Shown here: in pieces, positions 20,983 through 30,567 of the stretch | Layout of the letters: every line of letters begins with the position of its first letter | Numbering within the stretch: position 1 is the stretch's first letter | Assembly: GCA_043820985.1 (NCBI GenBank) | Contig: JBDRDH010000180.1 | Span: forward strand, 1-64,000 | Length of the DNA stretch: 64,000 nt | From: JAAYXS01 sp043820985 | GTDB lineage: Bacteria > Planctomycetota > Phycisphaerae > UBA1845 > Fen-1342 | Direction of reading: 5' to 3' | Program-made: the position numbers and the translations under genes | Notes under the pieces: model-generated | What the model saw: only the letters and a program-made list of their open reading frames with translations | What the model was told of the DNA's origin: nothing | Database searches by the model: none

Positions 20983-22527
20983 ATGCAACACACAGCAGTA
21001 CCTGATAGCACGCCGCAACTCCTTAGGATGAATGCTATCGTCAAATCGTTCGATGGCCAGCGGGTGCTGGATGATGTGAATTTCGACCTGCGCGCGGGCG
21101 AGGTGCACATTCTGGTCGGCGAAAACGGGGCGGGCAAAAGCACGCTGATCAAGATCCTGGGCGGCGTGCATCGGCCGGACGGGGGGCGTATCGAGATCCG
21201 CGGACGCCGGATGATGTTCAAATCGCCGCGCGAGGCGGCCAACCACGGGGTGGCCATTATCCACCAGGAATTGTCGCTGGTGCCATCCATGTCGGTGGCC
21301 GACAACATCTTCCTGGGACGCGAGCAATCGGCCGGTGGCTGGCTACGACAGGGGGCGCAGCGAGCGGCGTGCGCCGGCCTGCTGGCGCGACTGGGTGTGG
21401 AACTCGATCCGGGCCGGATTGTGGATACCTTGCCGATATCAGTTCAACAGTTGATCGAGATTGCCAAAGCCCTGGCATACCAGGCGGATATCATCGTCAT
21501 GGATGAGCCCACCAGTGCGTTGAACGAGCCCGAGGTCGAGCGATTATTTGCGTGTACGAAAGAGCTAAAGTCGCAGGGCTGTGGCATCATCTACATCACG
21601 CACAAGCTCGAAGAGGTCTACCGGATTGCCGATCGCATCACGGTGCTGCGTGACGGCTTACACGTGGCCACGCGGGCGGCGGCGGATATGCCGGCAGACT
21701 CGCTGGTGCGCCTGATGGTCGGGCGCGATCTGGTTGATCCGGGCGCGGCGCGGGCGGCACATGCTACTGAGGACGCGGCAGTCCGCCTCGAACTCGAGGA
21801 TTTCAGCGTGCACGCCGCGAGTCGGCAGGCCAGGCCGCTGGTCGACCGGATCACGCTAAAGGTGCACGCCGGGGAGATCGTGGGCTTGGGAGGATTACAG
21901 GGCTCCGGTAACAGTGCTTTACTGTTGGGTCTGTTTGGCGCGTATGGACGCCGGACGACGGGCGCGGTCAGGATCGATGGCGTGCCCTATCGACCATCAA
22001 CACCGCGCGGGGCTATCGGGCGGGGTTTGGCGCTGGTGACGAATGATCGGCAACGGACGGGGCTGATTCTGAATATAAGTGTGATGGCCAACAGTACGCT
22101 CTCATCCTTGGCGCGGGTATCGCCGAGGGGCTGGCTGCGCTTTGCGGATGAGTTGCAAGTGGCCACCGAAAGCACGCAGTCTTTGAATCTGCGGGCCGCC
22201 TCCATGTTGCAGAGCGTGGCCACCTTGTCGGGAGGGAACCAGCAGAAGGTGGTGTTGGCCAAGTGGATGAACACGGAGCCGCAGGTACTATTACTGGATG
22301 AACCGACGCGGGGGGTGGATATCGGCGCCAAGCAGGAGATCTATCAATTGATGAATGCATGGCGGGCCGCCGGGCATGCCCTTATCCTGATCACTTCCGA
22401 GATGCCCGAACTGCTGATGATGAGTGACCGGATCCTGGTCATGCATCGCGGGCGCGCGACGGCGACCTTCGCGCGCGGCGAAGCCACCCAGGAGAAGATA
22501 CTGCACGCGGCCATGGGAGGAGATTGA
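20983..22527 (+). CDS. Sugar ABC transporter ATP-binding protein (RbsA/MglA type)
   Basis: 514 residues with two nucleotide-binding domains in tandem, the hallmark of carbohydrate uptake transporter family 2. First domain: Walker A GENGAGKS (46-53), Walker B IIVMDEPTSAL. Second domain: degenerate Walker A (LQGSGNSA, Lys lost), signature LSGGNQQK and Walker B LLLDEPTRGVD. Degeneration of the second P-loop is usual here. Energises the permease encoded next; both act at the cytoplasmic membrane. Confidence 0.93.
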   Translation: MQHTAVPDSTPQLLRMNAIVKSFDGQRVLDDVNFDLRAGEVHILVGENGAGKSTLIKILGGVHRPDGGRIEIRGRRMMFKSPREAANHGVAIIHQELSLVPSMSVADNIFLGREQSAGGWLRQGAQRAACAGLLARLGVELDPGRIVDTLPISVQQLIEIAKALAYQADIIVMDEPTSALNEPEVERLFACTKELKSQGCGIIYITHKLEEVYRIADRITVLRDGLHVATRAAADMPADSLVRLMVGRDLVDPGAARAAHATEDAAVRLELEDFSVHAASRQARPLVDRITLKVHAGEIVGLGGLQGSGNSALLLGLFGAYGRRTTGAVRIDGVPYRPSTPRGAIGRGLALVTNDRQRTGLILNISVMANSTLSSLARVSPRGWLRFADELQVATESTQSLNLRAASMLQSVATLSGGNQQKVVLAKWMNTEPQVLLLDEPTRGVDIGAKQEIYQLMNAWRAAGHALILITSEMPELLMMSDRILVMHRGRATATFARGEATQEKILHAAMGGD

Positions 22528-22528
22528 G

Positions 22529-23563
22529 TTGGCGCCCGATCAATTACCGTCCTGGTCCTCCCGGGAAACAGTCGCGCGCGAGTCCGTGCTGAGCCGCCTG
22601 GCACAGCAACCAGCCACCACCGCCATCCTGGCCCTGCTACTTGTTTTCGCCCTGGGCCTGGTTTTTCACGCGGACGGCGCCTTCTACAAGTGGTCCACGC
22701 ATCGCGATGCACTGCGGCAGGCCTCGGTGTTCGGCATTCTGGCCTGCGGCATGACGGTCGTGATCATCACGGCGGGCATTGACCTGTCAGTGGGCAGCGT
22801 GCTGGGGCTGGTGGCGGTGTGCTTCGCACTGTTCAGTATTCACTGGGCCTGGGAACCCTGGTTGGCGATTCCGGCTTGCCTGCTGATTGGTTTGGCATGT
22901 GGGGCATTGTCCGGTGGATTGGTTGCGCGCTTTCGTATTCAGCCATTCATCGTGACGCTGGCCATGATGGTATTCGCGCGCGGTCTGGCCAAGACGGTTT
23001 CGGGGGGCATGAAAGTCTCGACCGCCGTTCAGCAGCCGGATGGGACTTATGAATTTGTCGGTGTGCCGGAGATCTTCGCCGCGATCGATTCACGCTTGTT
23101 GGGGGGCAACGTGTCCGTGGTCATCTTGATATTTCTGGCCTGTGTGCTGGTGTCGTGGGTGGGTTTGTCGCGCCTGCGTTGGGGGCGGTATGTGTACGCC
23201 ATTGGCGGCAACGAGGACGCCGCCCGGTTGTCGGGCGTGCCCGTGACGGCGATCAAGATCGGGGTATACGCACTGGCCGGTTTGTTCACGGCCGTGGCGG
23301 GGATGTGCCAGGCCGCGCAGGAGCAGCAGGGCGATCCCGAGGCGGGTTTGACCTATGAACTCAGCGCGATTGCGATAGTGGTGATCGGCGGCACCAATCT
23401 GATGGGCGGCCGGGGCGGCATCGGTTTGACGCTGCTCGGTACGCTGATCATCGGCTACCTGGAAAAAATCCTCAGTATCAACGCCGTGCCGGAAGCCAAC
23501 CGGCTGATGCTGACCGGAGCGATTATCATCGCGGCGGTACTGGTACAGCGGCGCAAGACCTGA
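22529..23563 (+). CDS. Sugar ABC transporter permease (RbsC type)
   Basis: 344 residues from TTG, chosen because GGGAGG ends 8 bases upstream and it begins right after the ATPase gene; the open frame itself extends back into that gene. About eight to ten hydrophobic segments. Family motifs: GMTVVIITAGIDLSVGS near residue 70 and RLSGVPVTAIKIGVYALAG and VIGGTNLMGGRGG toward the end. Forms the membrane channel for the imported sugar. Confidence 0.9.
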   Translation: MAPDQLPSWSSRETVARESVLSRLAQQPATTAILALLLVFALGLVFHADGAFYKWSTHRDALRQASVFGILACGMTVVIITAGIDLSVGSVLGLVAVCFALFSIHWAWEPWLAIPACLLIGLACGALSGGLVARFRIQPFIVTLAMMVFARGLAKTVSGGMKVSTAVQQPDGTYEFVGVPEIFAAIDSRLLGGNVSVVILIFLACVLVSWVGLSRLRWGRYVYAIGGNEDAARLSGVPVTAIKIGVYALAGLFTAVAGMCQAAQEQQGDPEAGLTYELSAIAIVVIGGTNLMGGRGGIGLTLLGTLIIGYLEKILSINAVPEANRLMLTGAIIIAAVLVQRRKT

Positions 23564-23641
23564 TCGGCGATGTGCTTGCCAGTGTGGATCCGGTTGAGGA
23601 CAATGCGGCCTTCAAAATCAAAACACCTGGGAGGTATGTGA

Positions 23642-24619
23642 ATGCGCAATTCAATCGGATTGACGACCTGTGTAATCCTGACGTTGATAGTGGGGAGCGC
23701 TGCCGGGTGTAAGGAGCCGAAAGGTGCTTCCTCCGAAAGCGCGCGCGCCACGGGTGATACCCAATACACGATCGGCATGAGCCAGTGCAACCTCGGCGAG
23801 CCCTGGCGCGTGCAGATGAACGCGGATATTGCCAAGGCGGCCAAGCAGCATCCCGAGATCGAGATGACCTTTAAGGATGCGCAGAACGACGCGCTTAAGC
23901 AACGGGCGCACATCGAGGAGCTGATCAGCGCGGCGGTCGATGTGATCATCGTAAGTCCGAAGGAGGCGCAGCCGTTGACCGAGCCGGTGGCCAAGGCGCT
24001 GGAAGCGGGTATCCCAGTGATCGTGCTGGATCGGCGCGTGTTGGGCGACAAGTACACGTGTTTCATAGGCGCTGATAACAAGCTGATTGGCAAGGCGGCG
24101 GGACAGTGGATTGTCGAAAAGCTAGGCGGCAAGGGTAAGGTCGTTGAGTTGAAGGGCCTGATGACATCCACGCCCGGGCAGGATCGGCACAGCGGCTTCC
24201 GCGCGGGGATCAAGGACAGCGACATTGAGATTATATTTGAAGCCGATATGAAATGGCTCGAACCCAACGCCCGCAAGGAGATGGAATCGGCACTAGCGCG
24301 CTATGGCGAGATCGATCTGGTGTACGCGCACAACGATCCCGGCGCGCATGGGGCCTATCTGGCGGCGGCCGCCGCCGAGCGCGCGGACGACATTCTGTTT
24401 GTCGGGATTGATGCCCTGCCGCACGAAGGGGTGATGTACGTCAAGCAGGGGATTATGGATGCGACCTTCCTGTACCCGACAGGTGGTGCGGAGGCCATAG
24501 AAATCGCGTTGAAGATTATATCAGGTCGGGAAGTGCCGAAAGAGATCACGCTCGGATCACGGCTATTTACGAAGGAAAACGTGGAAACCGGGGGCGAGGA
24601 AATTGTGGCCGAGCCCTAG
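23642..24619 (+). CDS. Sugar ABC transporter substrate-binding lipoprotein
   Basis: 325 residues. Signal peptide with lipobox GSAAGC (lipidated Cys23), then a periplasmic-binding-protein type 1 fold: YTIGMSQCNLGEPWRVQMNAD, IIVSPKEAQPL, IPVIVLDRRV, YAHNDPGAHGAYLAA and FVGIDALPHEG. The order resembles ribose/galactose-type binding proteins. Last gene of the operon; GGGAGGT lies before the ATG. A damaged relative remains at 41.6 kb. Confidence 0.92.
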   Translation: MRNSIGLTTCVILTLIVGSAAGCKEPKGASSESARATGDTQYTIGMSQCNLGEPWRVQMNADIAKAAKQHPEIEMTFKDAQNDALKQRAHIEELISAAVDVIIVSPKEAQPLTEPVAKALEAGIPVIVLDRRVLGDKYTCFIGADNKLIGKAAGQWIVEKLGGKGKVVELKGLMTSTPGQDRHSGFRAGIKDSDIEIIFEADMKWLEPNARKEMESALARYGEIDLVYAHNDPGAHGAYLAAAAAERADDILFVGIDALPHEGVMYVKQGIMDATFLYPTGGAEAIEIALKIISGREVPKEITLGSRLFTKENVETGGEEIVAEP

Positions 24620-24819
24620 TGGGGCTACATGCTTAGGCCGTGCCACACAGCTGGTTCATTTTGAGTTTGCTCTATAGGAGACTATCGGGAAGCGCGGGGA
24701 GCAGTGGCTATAATAGAAGTAACACCGGTTGGGCTTTATTTCACAGTGGGTCGTAGAGCAGTTTCTGCTGCAAGTCACTGACACCAGCACCGGGAGAGAC
24801 CGCCTGATGGAGTACAGAT

Positions 24820-27800
24820 ATGCCAGAAAACGCAAACCCACAGCCGATTCATGATGTGGCTGGTGAACCGCCAGACGTCCCCACTTCGGCGATCAAGACC
24901 CCTCCCCGCAAGAAACGCCGCCGATGGCTACGTCGGTTGGTGGTTCTGTTCGTGCTGATACTGGTATTGCTGGGGGTGTTAATCGGTCTATTACCCACGA
25001 TTGTGTCCAGTCCGGGTGTTACCGCATACGCGCTGTCATTCGCCAACAATGTCCTGCCGGGATCGATCGAAGTTGAACGGTTGTCACTTTCCTGGGCGGG
25101 ACCGCTGGAGGTGCGCGGCCTGAAGATTCTGGATCCGGACGATCAGGAGGTCGTGCGGGTGAAGAATATCTCCTGTGCGAGCGGTGTCTGGCGACTTGTG
25201 TCGGATTGGGAATCTTTTGGAGAGATTGTTGTCGATCAGCCGCGCGTGGACCTGCGGGTGACGGCGGATAATGAGATCACGCTGGTGCAGGCGTTTGCGT
25301 CGGGGCAGCCGCCGGCCAGTCCAACGGAGTCCGGTACCTTGCCCGAGCCACGGGGGCGGGTCGTTGTCCAGAACGGCAGCATACATGTCAGCCGCGTGGG
25401 AGGCTCTGAATTTGAGGTAACCGAACTGAACGGCGAGTTGGCGCTCAAATCGCTCGCGGACATCGCCGGCGAGCTTGAGATGACATTGGCCGAAGGTGGC
25501 CGGATCGTATCCGAGGCTAAACTGTCCGGGTTGGTCACAAACGGGATCTTTAATGTGGAGGGTGGCAGCGGGACCGTCGAACTCCGCACGGAAGGGGATA
25601 TCCGACTGGGGCCGCTGATGGAAGTAGCCGCGCCCGGTAGTGGTATCGACGCCACCACCAGCCTGAAAGTCAATGCAACTTTTGGCTCAGACGGTCTGTA
25701 CGCGGAGTATTCGACACAGGTCGCGAACCTGCAAGCAAGACCTGGGTCCGCCACGCCGGGCAAACCGATTGATGTGAGCTTGAAGGGCGATGTCACGATG
25801 ACCGCCGACAAGATCACGCTCCAGACCAATCTAGCCGGCGGCGCGGGCAGCGCGCGGGCTGACGTTGTTTATCTACTTACAGAGCGGCCGGCGCCGCTCG
25901 CGCTGGACGATATTCTGTCTGCCATTCTGACGGGTGAATCAATTGATCTGCCGGAATTGTCGGTTGAGGCCCAGGCCAGTGTTGATCTGGTGGCGCTTGA
26001 AGAGGCCCTGCCGGGGCTGTTACACGTCCGGCCGGAACAGCAGATTACCGGCGGGCGGCTGGAGGTCGTGGGGCTGACGCTCCAGGGCGGGCACCAGCCG
26101 AGTGCCAGCGGCACGATCGAACTGAAGGAACTCACGGCGCGCAGTGGGCAGCGCGTGGCGCGTCTTGAGCCGGTTTCGCTCGGCTTCGATGTCCATCTGG
26201 TAGCCGGCCAGGGGCTGGAGATCAGCCGCGCCGAGCTAAATTCGAGTTTCTCACACATCGTGGCCAGCGGTGCGTCCTCCAATCTGCGCGCTGAATTCCA
26301 GGGCAACCTGACGAAGCTCAAGCAGGAGCTGGGTCAGGTGTTTGAGCTTGACGCGCTTGAGCTGGCTGGTGAATTGACGGGTAAGCTGGCCCTCACGCGC
26401 GGCACTGACGATCGAGTGGATGTGTCGGGCGAAGTGGCCGCCGAGGGCTTGCGGTACGCGACCGCTGATCGCCGGTTGGATCTGCCCCGTGCGAGCATCA
26501 ATCACGTTGGGCATCTCGATCTGGCGGATGGCCAGGTGCAACGGCTGGTGGCCGGCGAAACCAAGGTGGATCTGAATGGCGAGGTCATTGTCACCGGGAC
26601 GGGCTGGTATGACCTGCCGGAATCCGCTTTTCACGCCGACGTGGATGTGCAACAAGCCAATCTGGGTGCCCTGGCTCGCCGGGCGGCGGACTTGGGTGTC
26701 GAGGGTCTGGACCAATACGCCGGCGACTTGCGTTTGCAGGCCACGATTGATCGGGCCGCCAGCGACGCGCCGATCACCACGGGTGGTAATTTGCTGGCGC
26801 GGGGCTTGAGCGTCAACGGCCAGAGCCTGGTTGATGGCGATGCCAAGCTGGACTGGACGGCGATCCAGATCGCGCCGACGGCGGTCCAGGTGCAGCGGGT
26901 TCAACTGGAGAGTAGCGCCGCGGCGCTGACCGCCAATCAGGTGCACTGGCGCACAGGTGAACGCCTGTTGCTGGATGGCAGGGTTGAGGGCTCGGCCGAT
27001 CTGGCGCGTTGCATGCGAGCGTTGGGACTTGTTAACGCAATGGAGGAGCCCCCGGCAATTGCCGGTCGCTTGCGCATCGATACCACGTGCCGCACATCCG
27101 GCGACGTCGTGACGGTCTCCGGGCAGGGCCAGATTGAGCAATTGGAAGTTGGCACGGGAGCCGAGACGGTTCGTGAGGAACGCTTGCAATTCGCGTACAA
27201 CGCGAAGATTGACGAGCAGCGCGAGACCATCACCCTGTCCGACACTCGGATCAGCTCGACACCGTTCACGGCCGAAATCGCCGGCACGATCGACAAGTAT
27301 AAAACCACACAAACGTTGGCGCTTAAGGGGCGCTATGATGCCTCCTGGCAGGAACTGACCACGCTCCTGCACGAACTGGCGCCCGCCACCGTGGACATGG
27401 TCATCGTCAGTGGACAGAGCAGCAGTCAGTTCGAGATCACCGGGCCGGCATATAAGCCTGATGTACAGCCAACATTCCGGGGTGTGAAAGCCGGCGTAGG
27501 TATTAACTGGGACTCGGCGGAGTTGTATGGCGTGCCGTTGGGATCGGCGGTTCTGGCGCCCAAGCTAAGGGACGGACGACTGACGCTTCCGAGCACGTCG
27601 ATTTCGGCCGCCACCGGCAAGGTGAATCTGGGTGGCGAAGTCGATTTTCAGCCGTCCGATCCAGTTCTGGAGATCAAGGGCAAGCTGGATTTGCTGGAAG
27701 ACATCGAGGTGACGCCCGAGCTGGGCAACTCGCTACTGAGCCGAATCAATCCGATCTTCATGCACATGACGCGCGCCTCGGGGATGGTGCATCTAGGCGT

Positions 27801-28446
27801 GAAGGATATCGTATTCCCGCTGGGTGAAGCCGCCAAGAGCCGTAGTTCCGGACTGGGTCGGCTGGACCTGGTGGATATGAAAATTCGGCCGGGTGGCTTG
27901 CTGGGAGAATTGCTGGCGTTGGGCGGCCTGGCTGACGGCGGTGATTACGCCGTCGATGTCAGTGGTCTGGATTTTGTCTTGAAGGATGGACGGATCGTCT
28001 ATGAGAATTTCACGCTGACTTTCACCGAGGCATTTGACCTGAAGTTCCATGGCTCGGTAGGCTTGGACGAAACCCTGGACCTGGTGGTGTCCTTGCCGAT
28101 TCGGGCGGCTTTACTCGAACGGCTGGGAGTACGCGGTCCGGTTTCCGAATACGCCCGTTACCTGGCGGATACGCGGATTGAAATTCCAATAATTGGAACT
28201 CGGGAGAAACCCAAGCTTGATCTGAAAAGTGTGGACGTGACGGCGTTAGTCGAGCGCGCGATCAAAGCGTCTTCCGGCAAAGCCGTGGACGACTTGTTCA
28301 AGGGTTTGCTACAAGGGAAGGATCAGTCCGGCCAGCCGGAGCAACCCTCCAAGGAGCAAACCCAGAAGCAGCCCGCACCTAAGAAACCGGCACAACAACC
28401 CGAAAAGAAACGTCCGCCGCCGAGCAAGCCCAAGAGAAAGCCGTGA
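24820..28446 (+). CDS. Large AsmA/TamB-like membrane-anchored protein
   Basis: 1208 residues. Short cytoplasmic N-terminus with KKRRRWLRR, one transmembrane helix (about 38-60), then a long extracytoplasmic, beta-rich, mildly acidic region with many 'L.G...' and 'I.G.L.' units. The start SIEVERLSLSWAGPLEVRGLKI and the C-terminal VSLPIRAALLERLG part resemble AsmA-like proteins that bridge membranes and move lipids. The last 70 residues are Lys/Pro/Gln-rich and disordered. A -10-like TATAAT at 24709-24714 without a good -35 may belong to its promoter. The next gene overlaps its stop. Exact role unknown. Confidence 0.7.
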   Translation: MPENANPQPIHDVAGEPPDVPTSAIKTPPRKKRRRWLRRLVVLFVLILVLLGVLIGLLPTIVSSPGVTAYALSFANNVLPGSIEVERLSLSWAGPLEVRGLKILDPDDQEVVRVKNISCASGVWRLVSDWESFGEIVVDQPRVDLRVTADNEITLVQAFASGQPPASPTESGTLPEPRGRVVVQNGSIHVSRVGGSEFEVTELNGELALKSLADIAGELEMTLAEGGRIVSEAKLSGLVTNGIFNVEGGSGTVELRTEGDIRLGPLMEVAAPGSGIDATTSLKVNATFGSDGLYAEYSTQVANLQARPGSATPGKPIDVSLKGDVTMTADKITLQTNLAGGAGSARADVVYLLTERPAPLALDDILSAILTGESIDLPELSVEAQASVDLVALEEALPGLLHVRPEQQITGGRLEVVGLTLQGGHQPSASGTIELKELTARSGQRVARLEPVSLGFDVHLVAGQGLEISRAELNSSFSHIVASGASSNLRAEFQGNLTKLKQELGQVFELDALELAGELTGKLALTRGTDDRVDVSGEVAAEGLRYATADRRLDLPRASINHVGHLDLADGQVQRLVAGETKVDLNGEVIVTGTGWYDLPESAFHADVDVQQANLGALARRAADLGVEGLDQYAGDLRLQATIDRAASDAPITTGGNLLARGLSVNGQSLVDGDAKLDWTAIQIAPTAVQVQRVQLESSAAALTANQVHWRTGERLLLDGRVEGSADLARCMRALGLVNAMEEPPAIAGRLRIDTTCRTSGDVVTVSGQGQIEQLEVGTGAETVREERLQFAYNAKIDEQRETITLSDTRISSTPFTAEIAGTIDKYKTTQTLALKGRYDASWQELTTLLHELAPATVDMVIVSGQSSSQFEITGPAYKPDVQPTFRGVKAGVGINWDSAELYGVPLGSAVLAPKLRDGRLTLPSTSISAATGKVNLGGEVDFQPSDPVLEIKGKLDLLEDIEVTPELGNSLLSRINPIFMHMTRASGMVHLGVKDIVFPLGEAAKSRSSGLGRLDLVDMKIRPGGLLGELLALGGLADGGDYAVDVSGLDFVLKDGRIVYENFTLTFTEAFDLKFHGSVGLDETLDLVVSLPIRAALLERLGVRGPVSEYARYLADTRIEIPIIGTREKPKLDLKSVDVTALVERAIKASSGKAVDDLFKGLLQGKDQSGQPEQPSKEQTQKQPAPKKPAQQPEKKRPPPSKPKRKP

Positions 28447-29831
28447 AGATCAACCGGATCAGGGAACGTATTGAGCGGGTGGTAACCGCACCCGGCGAGG
28501 AGCTGGGTCGTTGGGCCCGGTTCGCGCGCTTCCAGATTGGATTATGGCGTTTTTGCGCTCGTCGCCTGCATGAAAACAACGTGGTGGCGATGAGCGCGGC
28601 GCTTTCGTACCGTACGATTTTCGCCTTGATCCCGGTGTTGGTTCTGGCGTTTCTGGTGCTCAAATCGGTCGGGGCGCTCGAGGACAATAAGCGGAGCCTG
28701 CGTGACTTTCTGGAGGCTTCGGGCTTTGGGCAGTTAGTGTCACTGCACGAGGACAGTGCTACTCAACCAGCCGAAACGGGCGCAACCCAACCAGCCCAGG
28801 TAATTAATGTCGCGGAAGAAATTGAGTCATTGGTCGCGAGTGTGGAGAGCAAGCTGACTTTTCAGCGCCTGGGACCCATTGGTGGCGCCTTGTTGATCTG
28901 GACCGCGCTGACGCTACTGACCACCGTGGAGCGCTCGCTCAACCGCATCTTCGGGGCGCCGCGCAGCCGCTCACTGGCCCGCCGGACGTTGCTTTACTGG
29001 TCGGTGCTGACGCTCGGGCCGCTGGCACTCACCGCCGCGTCTTACCTGGGTCGGGATATCGTCAACACCTTCCACCAGACTCCGGGCCTGTCGTGGTTGT
29101 TGGTTTCGATCGGCTGGCTGGGGCCGATTGTGGTCGGCATTCTGATGCTGTCGGCCTTGTACACGCTGCTGCCGAATACCAGGGTTGATTATCGCTCGGC
29201 TCTCGGCGGTGCGCTGGTGGCGGTGCCGCTCTGGTTGCTGGCGAAATGGGGCATCTCGGTATACGTGCAACGTCTGGTGGTGACCGGCAACCTGTATGGT
29301 GTGTTAGGAGCCCTGCCGCTGTTTTTACTGTGGTTGAACATCTCGTGGTTGATTTTCCTCTTCGGGGCGGAACTGGCGCATACGGCGGCGAACCTGAACA
29401 AGATGCAATTAGCCGAACGTGCCGAGCATGACGTGCTGGGTGGTTCCGACATGTTGGCTACAACGCTGGCCATTGCTCAACACTTCGGCGACGGTCGAGG
29501 ACCGGTTCCCTTCGAACAGGTCAGCGCGCGAATCGGCTTGCCGGGTGATGCGATTGAGTGGTTACTGTCGCGCCTGAGCGTCGCGGGGCTGGTTTGCTCC
29601 GCCGAGCATTCCGGGAAGACGTGTTATGTGCTGGCGCGACCGGCCGAGCGCATTACGGTGCGGGAAGTCCTGGAAGTCGCTGATCCGCATGGAGTGGATC
29701 CGCAATTGAGCTTCACTGATCAAGGTATCACTTCAGCTCTCGGGCGTATTCACGCCAGCACTCATACTGCCTTGGCGGATTTAACGTTGGCGGATCTGCT
29801 TACTACCAAGCCAACCCCTGCCAGCAGTTGA
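28443..29831 (+). CDS. YihY/virulence factor BrkB family membrane protein
   Basis: 462 residues, GTG start overlapping the AsmA-like gene's TGA (GTGA), so translation is coupled. The N-terminal region has NNVVAMSAALSYRTIFALIPVLVL, typical of YihY; five to six helices continue to about residue 325, including LPNTRVDYRSALGGALVA and LPLFLLWLNISWLIFLFGAEL. The C-terminal 120 residues form a predicted winged-helix-like soluble domain, as in longer family members. An insertion of about 40 Gln/Thr/Ala/Glu-rich residues near 95-130 is unusual. Role in envelope or lipid handling is inferred from the neighbour. Confidence 0.85.
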   Translation: MKINRIRERIERVVTAPGEELGRWARFARFQIGLWRFCARRLHENNVVAMSAALSYRTIFALIPVLVLAFLVLKSVGALEDNKRSLRDFLEASGFGQLVSLHEDSATQPAETGATQPAQVINVAEEIESLVASVESKLTFQRLGPIGGALLIWTALTLLTTVERSLNRIFGAPRSRSLARRTLLYWSVLTLGPLALTAASYLGRDIVNTFHQTPGLSWLLVSIGWLGPIVVGILMLSALYTLLPNTRVDYRSALGGALVAVPLWLLAKWGISVYVQRLVVTGNLYGVLGALPLFLLWLNISWLIFLFGAELAHTAANLNKMQLAERAEHDVLGGSDMLATTLAIAQHFGDGRGPVPFEQVSARIGLPGDAIEWLLSRLSVAGLVCSAEHSGKTCYVLARPAERITVREVLEVADPHGVDPQLSFTDQGITSALGRIHASTHTALADLTLADLLTTKPTPASS

Positions 29832-29889
29832 CCAGGTCGGCACACTGATTATCTTGGATACACAGTAACAACGCGCTCGGGATGGTGTG

Positions 29890-29914
29890 GGTACCGATAG
29901 CCATCGGCAGTACC
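29890..29914. terminator. Possible hairpin between convergent genes
   Basis: GGTACCGAT, loop AGCC, ATCGG, three-base bulge, TACC form a stem between the YihY gene and the convergent mobA gene. No good T-run follows on the plus strand, so this is only a weak terminator candidate. Confidence 0.25.
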
Positions 29915-29939
29915 GACTGTGCACGGGAGTTGCTTTTTA

Positions 29940-30551
29940 TTATTCCTTCTGAAGACGCCGGTACTCAGCGGGTGTATTGATGTTGGTCCAGCACTCCAGG
30001 ATTGAAGCCGGCGGTGTGGGAGTGTGAACCCGGGGCTGGTCGGCCAGTTTACTCGGGGCGCGCAGACCTTGCTGTACGAGCTGCTCGATCAGATCGAGTG
30101 ATTCGGGTTCGTAGATCGCCAGTAGTGGTTCCGCCCGGCCATCGGTGTTTCGGGGCAATATGGCCTGGTAGCGGGGATCGCGCTGTGCGATCAGCCAGGT
30201 GAGGGCTTCGGCGCGCAATTTAGGCAGATCGCACGCCACAATAATCCAACAGGCGTCACGTTTCCAACGCAGGGCGGCGAGGATGCCGGCCAGGGGGCCG
30301 CGCAGATCAGGAACATCGGGCAGGCAGGTTTGATCCTGCCCGGCGATTGGAACCGCGCCGTCGCCGAGCAATACGGTCTGGTCGGTTTGCTCCCGTAATA
30401 CGGTCAGAATCCGTTCGGTGAAGGAGGCCCCTTGGAACGGTAGTATGGATTTTGGTTGTCCCATGCGCTTGCTGGCGCCGCCGATCAACACGCCCCCATA
30501 TATGGGGCACTGGGACCAATCCTCACTATTCGAGAACTCTGCTGTGCTCAT
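29940..30551 (-). CDS. mobA: Molybdenum cofactor guanylyltransferase
   Basis: 203 residues. MobA adds GMP to molybdopterin to give the bis-MGD cofactor used by formate dehydrogenase. Seen: GGVLIGGASKRMGQPKSIL (19-37, the GTP-binding loop with LxGGxSxRMGxxK), DLRGPLAGILAAL, VACDLP with the metal-binding Asp, and GRAEPLLAIY. Length is typical. It is the last gene of the formate dehydrogenase operon, 16 bases after the pentaheme cytochrome gene, which explains its presence. Confidence 0.9.
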   Translation of the reverse strand: MSTAEFSNSEDWSQCPIYGGVLIGGASKRMGQPKSILPFQGASFTERILTVLREQTDQTVLLGDGAVPIAGQDQTCLPDVPDLRGPLAGILAALRWKRDACWIIVACDLPKLRAEALTWLIAQRDPRYQAILPRNTDGRAEPLLAIYEPESLDLIEQLVQQGLRAPSKLADQPRVHTPTPPASILECWTNINTPAEYRRLQKE

Positions 30552-30567
30552 GGGCTCGCCAGCGTAC

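Noticed and set aside
29840..29939. Strong bidirectional terminator between YihY and mobA genes
   Set aside because: The hairpin has a bulge and lacks a proper T-run on the plus strand; kept only as a low-confidence feature.
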